A stretch of 5,830 nt of DNA from contig JAHFDQ010000409.1 of assembly GCA_023248915.1 (NCBI GenBank), positions 1-5,830 on the forward strand, read 5' to 3'. The position numbers and the translations under genes were made by a program. Source of the stretch: Archangiaceae bacterium. GTDB lineage: Bacteria; Myxococcota; Myxococcia; Myxococcales; Myxococcaceae. Position 1 is the first letter of the stretch; the number at the start of each line of letters is the position of its first letter. The notes under the pieces are model-generated. The model saw nothing but the letters and a program-made list of their open reading frames with translations. It was not told the origin of the DNA and made no database searches. Shown here piece after piece: positions 1 to 5,275 of the stretch.

Positions 1-1
1 C

Positions 2-151
2 TATCTGTTGTGGCGGCCGGTGAAGGGCAACAGCCACATCGAGCTGACCATGGGCCACGACATCCGGCAGATCTGCTACGACATCAAGAATCTCATCGAG
101 TACGCGCGGACCCACCGCGAGCGCAGCCCCACCTTGCCGCGGCTGAGGTGA
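2..151 (+). CDS. C-terminal end of an unrecognised protein (5'-truncated)
   Basis: An open frame enters from the left edge, reading from base 2, and ends at a TGA at 149-151, leaving 49 C-terminal residues. They include the stretches LLWRPVKGNSHIEL and GHDIRQICYDIKNLIEYAR and finish with a basic, proline-containing tail (RSPTLPRLR). The DIRQICYDIKNLIEYAR part is amphipathic and probably a terminal helix. There is no membrane segment or signal in what remains. I do not recognise the family and give no function. Its final codons overlap the Shine-Dalgarno sequence of the next gene and only 6 bases separate its stop from that gene's start, so the two are very probably co-transcribed. Codon use is GC-rich at third positions, like the rest of the window, which supports this being real coding sequence. 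Confidence 0.7.
   Translation, partial: YLLWRPVKGNSHIELTMGHDIRQICYDIKNLIEYARTHRERSPTLPRLR
145..151 (+). promoter_or_regulatory. Ribosome binding site that decides a TTG start
   Basis: GAGGTGA lies 6 bases before the TTG at 158 and overlaps the stop codon of the upstream gene (TGA at 149-151). It is the best Shine-Dalgarno match in the area and supports TTG as the real start of the AMIN-domain protein. The overlap with the upstream stop suggests translational coupling. Confidence 0.7.
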
Positions 152-157
152 CTTAAC

Positions 158-2125
158 TTGGGAAGTGTCTCTTGGAAGCGCCTGGCGGTGCTCGGGGCCC
201 TGGCGGCGCTCGCCGCGGGGCCATCGGCCGTCGCCGCCACCCAGGACAAGTTCGACCTGAATCGCATCACCAAGGTCGAGGTGAAGGGCGGCGCGGTCGA
301 GATCACCGGGACCAAGAAGCCCACCTTCACCACCTTCACCATGAGCGACCCGGCGCGCCTGGTGATCGACATCTCCGAGGCCGTGCTGGTGGGCGTCCCG
401 GACGAGCTCCGCGTGGCCGACGGCATCTTCACCGTCGTGAAGACCGCCAGCTACGGGTCCGAGGCGGCGGCGATCGCCCGAGTGCTGGTGGGCTTCGAGC
501 GCGAAGTCGAGACCGACATCGGCACCCAGGGCGAGACGAAGCTGGTGGTGCGGGTGCTGGGCCGCGCCGCGCCGGCGGTGGCAGCGGCCCACCCCGCGGG
601 CGCAGAGCAGCGGGTCGCCTCGGCCGAGGTGAAGCCGGGTGCCGGCGAGACCAAGGTCGCCCCCGAATCGGCGGCCCAGGCGGAGAAGGACAGGGTCGCC
701 CGCGAGAAGGCCGACCGGGAAGTGGCGGCGAAGGTCGAGCAGGAACGGAAAGTCGCCGAGGAGAAGGCCGCGAAAGACGTCACGGCCCGCGCCGAGGCTG
801 ATCTGCGGGCGAAGGACAAGGCCGAGAAGGAAAGGCTGGTGCTCGAGAAGGCCGAGAAGGAAGCAGCGGCCCGGGCCGAGCGGGAACGGTTGGCGGCCGA
901 GAAGGCCGAACGCGAGGCGGCGGCGCGAGTCGAAAAGGAACGGCTGGCGAAGGAGAAGGCCGAGCGCGAGGCCGCGGCCCAGGCCGAGCGGGAACGGAAG
1001 GCGAAGGCCGACCAGGAACGGCTGGCGAAAGAGAAGGCCGAGAAGGAAGCCGCCGCCAACGCCGAGAAGGAACGTTTGGCGCTCGAGAAGGCCTCGAAGG
1101 AGGCGGCGGCCAGGGCCGAGAAAGAGCGGGCGGCAGAGGAACAGGCCAAGCGCGAGGCCGCGGTGAGGGCCGAGAAGGAACGGGTGGCGCAGGAAAAGGC
1201 CGAGCGCGCGGCGGCGGTGAAGGCCGAGAAGGAACGGGCGGCGCAGGAAAAGGCCGAGCGCGAGGCGGCGGTGAAGGCCGAGAGGGAACGGGCGGCGCAG
1301 GAGAAGGCCGAGCGCGCCGCGGCGGCGAGGGCGGAGAAGGAACGGAAGAAGGCTGAGAAGGCCGAGCGCCAGGCGGCGGCTCAGGCCGAGCGCGAGCGGC
1401 TGGCGAACGAGAAGGCCGAGAAAGAGGCCGCCGCCAGGGCCGAGCAGGAAAGGCTGGTGCTCGAGAAGGCCGAGCGCGCGGCCGCGGCGAAGAAGGAACG
1501 GGCCGACCGTGAGGCGGCGGCCCGCGCCGAGAAGCAGCGGCAGCGGAAGGAAATGGCCGAGCAGGCAGCGGCCGAGCGGGCCGAGCGCGAACGGGCGGCT
1601 TCCGAGCGGGCCCAGGCGGAAGCCGAAGTCCAGGCCGAGCACGAGCGCCAGGCGTCGGAAGGGAACGGAGCCGAAAGGGCCGAACCCGAGCGACACCGCG
1701 ACGAAACAGAGCCTTCGCAGGGGCCTGCCGTCGCCGCGGCCCCGGTGCCGGCGCCCACCGAACCGCCTCCCTCGATGTCGGGGGCGGTCGACGTCTCGTC
1801 GCGGCGGAAGACGCTGGCCCAGGTGGGTTTTCGCCTCGTCGGCAGCAAGTCGCGGGTGACGGTGCGCACCGACGAACCGGTGCGCTACAGCCTGTCCGAA
1901 GGGGCGGACAAGACTGTGGTGCTCGAGCTCGAGAACACCCGCATCGGCCAGAAGAATAACGCCCGGCAGCTCGACACCTCGTTCTTCGACACCGCGGTTG
2001 CGATGGTGAAACCCGACGTCGGGCCCGAGAAGTCGGTGCGCGTCGAGATTCGCCTGAAGAAGAGCGTGCCCTACCAGGCGAAGCAGGAAGGCAACGAGGT
2101 CTACGTCGAGTTTCAGCGCCCTTGA
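158..2125 (+). CDS. Exported AMIN - long TolA-like helix - AMIN domain protein
   Basis: This 655-aa protein starts at a TTG with a well-placed GAGGTGA. Residues 1-27 form a signal peptide: a basic WKR, a Leu/Ala core, and probable cleavage after AVA or AVAA. Residues 34-136 match an AMIN domain as found at the N-terminus of type IV pilus secretin PilQ and in AmiC amidases, with the typical core DPARLVIDIS at 64-73 followed by beta strands. Residues 175-492 are an Ala/Glu/Lys/Arg helix of 18-residue repeats resembling TolA domain II. Residues 510-545 are a Pro/Ala-rich linker. Residues 554-655 form a second AMIN-like beta domain. No secretin domain, TonB-like C-terminus, transmembrane helix after the signal, or catalytic motif is present, so it is neither PilQ nor TolA. 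AMIN domains are known to target proteins to the envelope and to bind peptidoglycan. I infer a structural periplasmic role, perhaps bridging envelope layers. It lies upstream of lptD in an apparent operon. A specific function cannot be assigned. Confidence 0.88.
   Translation: MGSVSWKRLAVLGALAALAAGPSAVAATQDKFDLNRITKVEVKGGAVEITGTKKPTFTTFTMSDPARLVIDISEAVLVGVPDELRVADGIFTVVKTASYGSEAAAIARVLVGFEREVETDIGTQGETKLVVRVLGRAAPAVAAAHPAGAEQRVASAEVKPGAGETKVAPESAAQAEKDRVAREKADREVAAKVEQERKVAEEKAAKDVTARAEADLRAKDKAEKERLVLEKAEKEAAARAERERLAAEKAEREAAARVEKERLAKEKAEREAAAQAERERKAKADQERLAKEKAEKEAAANAEKERLALEKASKEAAARAEKERAAEEQAKREAAVRAEKERVAQEKAERAAAVKAEKERAAQEKAEREAAVKAERERAAQEKAERAAAARAEKERKKAEKAERQAAAQAERERLANEKAEKEAAARAEQERLVLEKAERAAAAKKERADREAAARAEKQRQRKEMAEQAAAERAERERAASERAQAEAEVQAEHERQASEGNGAERAEPERHRDETEPSQGPAVAAAPVPAPTEPPPSMSGAVDVSSRRKTLAQVGFRLVGSKSRVTVRTDEPVRYSLSEGADKTVVLELENTRIGQKNNARQLDTSFFDTAVAMVKPDVGPEKSVRVEIRLKKSVPYQAKQEGNEVYVEFQRP
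680..1633 (+). repeat. 54-bp tandem repeat encoding an 18-residue helical unit
   Basis: Residues 175-492 of the AMIN protein consist of about 16 near-complete copies of an 18-residue unit, consensus AEKERLAxEKAEREAAAR, interrupted by three partial units (near residues 212, 276 and 420). Eighteen residues equal five turns of an alpha helix, so each repeat presents the same face. The pattern is rich in Glu to Lys/Arg pairs three or four residues apart and has Ala instead of a Leu heptad, which fits a single stable helix or TolA-type domain better than a classical coiled coil. At DNA level the copies at 1169-1222 and 1223-1276 differ at 2 of 54 positions, and the next copy (1277-1330) differs from the second at 6. 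This indicates recent duplication in the centre of the array, with older divergent units at both edges. Confidence 0.9.
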
Positions 2126-2130
2126 GTGAT

Positions 2131-2156
2131 TCGCTTGCCCGCCGGGGCGCAAGCGA
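2131..2156 (+). promoter_or_regulatory. Perfect 8-bp inverted repeat between AMIN gene and lptD
   Basis: TCGCTTGC (2131-2138) and GCAAGCGA (2149-2156) are exact reverse complements around a 10-base GC-rich loop. The element fills most of the 46-base gap between the AMIN gene stop and the lptD start. No T-run follows, so it is not a standard intrinsic terminator. Its right arm contains the only purine-rich stretch upstream of lptD (AAGCGAG). Folding could therefore limit ribosome access, protect the upstream mRNA end or tune relative expression. The inverted repeat is seen directly; the role is inference. Confidence 0.5.
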
Positions 2157-2157
2157 G

Positions 2158-2175
2158 ATGATGACCGCCGAATGA
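2158..2175 (+). other. Possible five-codon mini-ORF coupled to the lptD start
   Basis: Two adjacent ATG codons (2158, 2161) open a frame reading MMTAE whose stop overlaps the lptD start in the sequence ATGA (ATG 2172-2174, TGA 2173-2175). AAGCGAG precedes it. Because lptD has no good Shine-Dalgarno at normal spacing, ribosomes ending here could restart on lptD. It is short enough to be chance, and there is no evidence that the peptide is made. Confidence 0.25.
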
Positions 2176-4658
2176 GCCTGTTCGTCCCGGTGGCGCTCCT
2201 CTTGGCCGCCGCCTCCTCAGACAGCCAGGACGTCGAGCTGACCGCCGACCGGCTGGTTTCCGACCCGGCGACCCACGTGTTGACCGGCCACGCGCAGATG
2301 CGGACGGACGACTCGGTGGTGTCGGCCGACGAGATCGTCTTCGACCGCGCCACCCAGGTGGCGACCGCGCGCGGCCACGTCACGATGGCGCTCGCCTCGG
2401 ACGGCCTCTACGGCGCCGTGGCCGACGTGCTGGTGGTGCGGCTCGACCAGCGCCGGGTCAAGGACGTCTTCGCAGACCACGGCTACGTGATGCAGAAGAT
2501 GGGGATCACCCAGGCCCAGCTCTTCGCCGCGCGTTCGCCCGCCGAGATGGACGCGGTCGGCCACACCTCGCTGACGCTTAGGGGCACGCACTTAGAGCAC
2601 CTCGGGACGGACCGCTGGGCGGTCGACGGGCTCGAGCTCGACCCTTGCGACTGCCCGGCCGACGAGCGGGCCCTGCGCGTCTCGGCTCCCCACGCCCGGG
2701 TACGGCTCGACGACCGGCGAGTCAGTCTCGATTTCCCGGCCGTGTTCGTGAAGTCGGTGCCGGTGTTTTGGCTGCCGTGGGTGGACTTGCCCTTGTCCAC
2801 CCGGGCGTCCGGCCTGCTGCCGCCGAGGCCGACGTACGGGAAGAACGGCTTCGGGCTCGAGCTGCCCGTCTTTCTGACCCTCGGCCGCAGCTATGACACC
2901 ACCCTGACGCCCGCCTACTTCAGCGGCCAGAAGGGCCTAGACGGAGTCACCGGCCCAAGGCTCCAGGCCGAATTCCGCTACGCACCCGCCGAGGCGACCT
3001 CGGGCAGGGCGACGCTCGGGCTGCTCTACGACACGCGCAACCCCCGCGACCCGAGGTTCGCTTCCGTGAACGTCGACCCGGCGGCGGCACGCGGGTTGCG
3101 GGCCGACGCCTCGGTCCTCCATGTGCAAGACCTGGGCGGCGGCTGGTACGACCGGGTGGACGCTTCGCTCTTGTCCGACGGGTACTACCGCAGCGATCTC
3201 ACCGCCGAGATTCTCGCCCGCGAGGACAAGTACCTGAGGTCTTCGGCCACCGTCTTCCACCGGTCGGACCAGCTCTTCGCCGGGCTCGAGGTCGGCCTGG
3301 TGCAGGACCTGCGCTGGGGCTACCGGCTCTTCGGCAGAGACGTCTCGAAGGACGGCGCCGTGCTCCCCGGCCCGAGCCCGCTCCAGAAGCTGCCCGCGCT
3401 GGTGGTCGACGCTCCCGAGCGGCCGCTCGCCGGCCCGGTGCACGGCAGCTTCCGCGCCGAGCTCGCCCGGTACTCTCCGCTGCTGTCGCGCACGGGCGAC
3501 GAAGGCATCTCGGCGAACGAAGGCCGCGCGAGGCTCGACGTGCCGGGCGAGGGGTTCGTCGAGCTGCCCGCCGCCTGCCAGAGCGAGCGGCTTTTCTGGC
3601 CCGACCCGCTGCCCGACGAGGTGCGCGCCGCCGTCTGCCCGGCCGGCGTCACGGCCCCCGACAAGGCGGGGCAGGGTGACGGAGTCTTCCAGCCCGGCGA
3701 GCGGGAAGCGCGCGACCGGTTGGACCTCCGCCCCCGCCTGTCCGCGTCCCTGGCGGCCGGGCGCGCGGCCCGATTCACTCCCTACGCCGCCTTTCGCGAA
3801 GACGTTTACCTCGGCGAGGTGACCGGGCGGACCTCGCACCGGGGCTACCCCGTGGCGGGGCTCATCGCCGACAGCGAGCTGTCCCGCGTCTTCGGCGGCG
3901 CCGACCGGGCGCTCTGGCATTCCATCGCCTCGTCGGTCGAGCTGCGTTACGTGCCGTTCGTCCTGGGCGAGGAACCGGCGCCCTACGACGACATCGACAC
4001 CGCGGTGCCCGGCCAGGGGAGGCTCTTCCAGGCCGTGGCCGAGGTGCGGCAGCGGCTGCTGCGCCGGTCCGGGGCGACGACGTCCGAGCTGGCGAGGCTC
4101 GACCTGGGCCAGGGCTTCGACCTCCTGGCGATGGACGTTCGCGAGAGCTACACCCGGGCAGTCTTTGCGCTGGCTCCGGTTCGGCTCGTCGGCGTCGCTC
4201 GCTCGGACTTTCCCAATCGGCGGGTAACTCAAGTCTCCGCAGGCCTCTTCGTTGACTCTCCTGCCGGAGACTCCGTGTTTGCCGGCTATGACCGGCTCTT
4301 CGTCCCAGGGTCAGATCGGACCCGCCAGGGGGACGACGTGCTGTTCGGCGTGCCGCCGCCGCAATTTGGAGCGGACTTCGCCGAACAGTTGGTCGGCGGC
4401 TTCCGGGGGAAGTTGGGCCTCGGCCTGGCCGTCGACTACTCGGCCACTCTCGTGCGCACGGCTCCGACTACCGGCCTCGCGCCCGTGCTCACGCTGTCCG
4501 AGCAGCGGCTGGGGCTGTCGTACGGCCCGCCCTGCAATTGCTGGCGAGTCGAGGGCCACGCCGTGCACGTTCCATCGCGGGGGAACTACCTGGTTCTCCC
4601 GACTTTGGGAGCCAGTCTCAGCATCTCCGGCTTCGGAACGCTGGGGACTGGCACATAG
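2172..4658 (+). CDS. lptD: LPS-assembly outer-membrane protein LptD
   Basis: LptD, with LptE, inserts lipopolysaccharide into the outer leaflet of the outer membrane. This copy has 828 residues, close to the usual size (about 780 in E. coli). Residues 1-14 are a short hydrophobic signal. Residues 20-130 form the periplasmic OstA/LptA-like beta-jellyroll, with repeats such as ELTADRLVSDPATHVLTGHA and SADEIVFDRATQVATARGHV. The LptD barrel signature follows: VPVFWLPW (196-203), RASGLLPP (211-218) and YDTTLTPAYFS (241-251). Beta-strand-rich sequence continues to the end. Cysteines occur as C159-x-C161 in the N-terminal region and C788-x-C790 near the C-terminus, matching the places where the family forms disulfides between the periplasmic domain and the barrel. 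A loop at about 462-515 has an extra pair, C469 and C489. ATG at 2172 is the only usable start, since an in-frame stop lies at 2127 with no ATG, GTG or TTG between. The signal n-region lacks Lys/Arg and the Shine-Dalgarno is poor. The gene follows the AMIN gene by 46 bases, probably in one operon. Confidence 0.92.
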   Translation: MSLFVPVALLLAAASSDSQDVELTADRLVSDPATHVLTGHAQMRTDDSVVSADEIVFDRATQVATARGHVTMALASDGLYGAVADVLVVRLDQRRVKDVFADHGYVMQKMGITQAQLFAARSPAEMDAVGHTSLTLRGTHLEHLGTDRWAVDGLELDPCDCPADERALRVSAPHARVRLDDRRVSLDFPAVFVKSVPVFWLPWVDLPLSTRASGLLPPRPTYGKNGFGLELPVFLTLGRSYDTTLTPAYFSGQKGLDGVTGPRLQAEFRYAPAEATSGRATLGLLYDTRNPRDPRFASVNVDPAAARGLRADASVLHVQDLGGGWYDRVDASLLSDGYYRSDLTAEILAREDKYLRSSATVFHRSDQLFAGLEVGLVQDLRWGYRLFGRDVSKDGAVLPGPSPLQKLPALVVDAPERPLAGPVHGSFRAELARYSPLLSRTGDEGISANEGRARLDVPGEGFVELPAACQSERLFWPDPLPDEVRAAVCPAGVTAPDKAGQGDGVFQPGEREARDRLDLRPRLSASLAAGRAARFTPYAAFREDVYLGEVTGRTSHRGYPVAGLIADSELSRVFGGADRALWHSIASSVELRYVPFVLGEEPAPYDDIDTAVPGQGRLFQAVAEVRQRLLRRSGATTSELARLDLGQGFDLLAMDVRESYTRAVFALAPVRLVGVARSDFPNRRVTQVSAGLFVDSPAGDSVFAGYDRLFVPGSDRTRQGDDVLFGVPPPQFGADFAEQLVGGFRGKLGLGLAVDYSATLVRTAPTTGLAPVLTLSEQRLGLSYGPPCNCWRVEGHAVHVPSRGNYLVLPTLGASLSISGFGTLGTGT

Positions 4659-4684
4659 GCCGAGAGTTCCACAGAAAGCTCGGT
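4659..4684 (+). terminator. Imperfect hairpin just after lptD, possible weak terminator
   Basis: CCGAG (4660-4664) pairs with CTCGG (4679-4683), extendable by a G-T wobble (4659/4684) and, across two mismatches, by TT/AA closer to the loop. It begins directly after the lptD stop. Only a poor TTAGGTGTT follows, so it is at best a weak intrinsic terminator. It shares bases CGGT with the next inverted repeat, so the two folds exclude each other. Confidence 0.3.
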
Positions 4685-4709
4685 TAGGTGTTGAGCACTC
4701 TGCTAACCG
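4681..4709 (+). promoter_or_regulatory. Inverted repeat CGGTTAG-N15-CTAACCG
   Basis: CGGTTAG (4681-4687) and CTAACCG (4703-4709) are exact reverse complements separated by 15 bases, in the gap between lptD and the XRE regulator gene. The arm centres are 22 bases apart, about two helical turns, as expected for an operator read by a dimer, and the regulator gene starts 112 bases downstream. It could equally be an RNA hairpin. GTTAGGT from its left arm recurs as a direct repeat at 4751-4757. No T-run follows. Confidence 0.4.
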
Positions 4710-4768
4710 CATGAATTCACTCTCTGTCTCTGGCGGGCCGTGCTGAGAATGTTAGGTATCGCCCCCTG

Positions 4769-4780
4769 GAAACGGGTTTC
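4769..4780 (+). promoter_or_regulatory. Short palindrome GAAAC-GG-GTTTC, candidate operator
   Basis: GAAAC and GTTTC are exact reverse complements around a 2-base centre, 40 bases before the regulator's start codon. Compact palindromes of this size in a promoter region are typical targets of dimeric HTH_3 proteins, so autoregulation by the adjacent gene is possible. I could not identify a convincing -35/-10 pair around it. Confidence 0.35.
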
Positions 4781-4811
4781 GAAGCTAGCGAACTGTTGCC
4801 TTCGGTGTTTT

Positions 4812-4816
4812 AGAGG
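4812..4816 (+). promoter_or_regulatory. Ribosome binding site supporting GTG start at 4821
   Basis: AGAGG lies 4 bases before the GTG at 4821, a short but workable spacing. It favours this internal start over the in-frame GTG at 4740 and ATG at 4749, which lack a comparable site and would add an N-terminal stretch (with NCCLRC) unlike normal HTH_3 proteins. Confidence 0.5.
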
Positions 4817-4820
4817 TGTC

Positions 4821-5168
4821 GTGACCGACTTAGGAAAGAAGCTTGGTCAGCGCATCCGAGACCTTCGGACTCAGCGCCCTGAACGCTGGACCCAGGAAGA
4901 TCTCGCGGAAAGGGCCCGAATCTCGGTCTCGTTTCTGTCGATGATCGAACGCGGCGAACGCGTCGCCCACGTCGAAACGCTGGCCAATCTGTCCGAGGCG
5001 CTGGGGGTCTCGCTATCCGACCTGTTCGCCGGGTCGGGGCTCGACGACGGCGACTCGGCCGATGTCGTTCGCCCGTTGAGCGAGTTCGCCCGCGCGCGGC
5101 GCTTGACCGCCCGTGACGTGGAGAAGCTGCTCGGCGTAGCTCGCGCCATGTTTAGCGGGCCCGGTTAG
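4821..5168 (+). CDS. XRE-family (HTH_3) transcriptional regulator
   Basis: With the GTG start at 4821 this is a 115-aa DNA-binding protein. Residues 5-70 form a Cro/C1-type five-helix domain: LGQRIRDLR (helix 1), WTQEDLAERA (helix 2, 23-32), ISVSFLSMIERGER (recognition helix and following turn, 34-47), then ETLANLSEALGVSLSDLF (52-69). The SFLSxIERGER motif is diagnostic for the family. An acidic linker (GLDDGDSADV) leads to a short helical tail at 83-112 (RPLSEFARARRLTARDVEKLLGVARAMF) that is not a known ligand-binding domain and may serve dimerisation or partner contact. It is expected to be cytoplasmic. The frame stays open back to 4740, giving 142 aa, but the extra residues do not look like HTH_3 sequence. 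Its targets are unknown; candidates are its own upstream palindromes and the lipoprotein gene starting 107 bases downstream. It is too isolated to be called a phage repressor, since no phage genes are visible. Confidence 0.88.
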   Translation: MTDLGKKLGQRIRDLRTQRPERWTQEDLAERARISVSFLSMIERGERVAHVETLANLSEALGVSLSDLFAGSGLDDGDSADVVRPLSEFARARRLTARDVEKLLGVARAMFSGPG

Positions 5169-5234
5169 GCGACGCGCTTCGGGCCAACCGGTCCTTGACG
5201 CCTGGCGGAGCGCCCTTGAAGATACCCGCCGGCC

Positions 5235-5264
5235 GCAAGGAAGCCCCCTTGCACGCGCCCAAGG
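5235..5264 (+). promoter_or_regulatory. Alternative-pairing leader (CAAGG / CCTTG / CAAGG)
   Basis: In the leader of the lipoprotein gene, GCAAGG (5235-5240) can pair perfectly with CCTTGC (5247-5252) around a 6-base loop. The same central CCTTG (5247-5251) can instead pair with CAAGG (5260-5264), which overlaps the AAGGAG ribosome binding site. The first fold would free the site and the second would cover it. Two more CCTTG copies (5193-5197, 5214-5218) could also pair with the binding site. The complementarity is seen directly; a switch function is inference, and five or six base pairs can occur by chance in GC-rich DNA. Confidence 0.35.
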
Positions 5265-5266
5265 AG
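5261..5266 (+). promoter_or_regulatory. Strong ribosome binding site of the lipoprotein gene
   Basis: AAGGAG is a near-consensus Shine-Dalgarno 9 bases before the ATG at 5276. It fixes the start there rather than at the in-frame TTG at 5249. Confidence 0.75.
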
Positions 5267-5275
5267 TCTTCGCTG

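Noticed and set aside
451..1149. Minus-strand Ser/Ala/Arg-rich open frame opposite the helical repeats
   Set aside because: It is the mirror of the GC-rich Ala/Glu/Lys repeats, giving a low-complexity Ser/Ala/Phe/Arg pattern, and has no domain.
680..1633. Regular 54-bp periodicity as a possible CRISPR array or noncoding satellite
   Set aside because: There are no unique spacers between identical repeats. Units are contiguous multiples of 3, in frame, and encode a coherent helical repeat.
158..2125. Calling the AMIN protein PilQ or TolA
   Set aside because: The AMIN domains resemble PilQ's and the helix resembles TolA domain II, but there is no secretin domain, no N-terminal transmembrane anchor beyond a cleavable signal, and no TolA domain III.
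2937..4232. 431-codon open frame on the minus strand opposite lptD
   Set aside because: The plus strand is a clear LptD. The antisense product is Arg/Gly/Ala/Pro-rich with no recognisable domain, as expected from strong G/C third-position bias.
4711..4746. Eleven-codon ORF starting at ATG 4711 (MNSLSVSGGPC)
   Set aside because: It has no ribosome binding site and no similarity to a known leader peptide, and its length is expected by chance.
4740..4820. N-terminal extension of the XRE regulator from GTG 4740 or ATG 4749
   Set aside because: The 27 extra residues do not resemble HTH_3 sequence, lack a good ribosome binding site and would place the palindromes inside coding DNA. GTG 4821 gives a normal family N-terminus.
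5204..5217. GGCG-GAG-CGCC hairpin after the XRE gene as a terminator
   Set aside because: The stem is only 4 bp and is followed by CTT rather than a T-run, so it is too weak to call.
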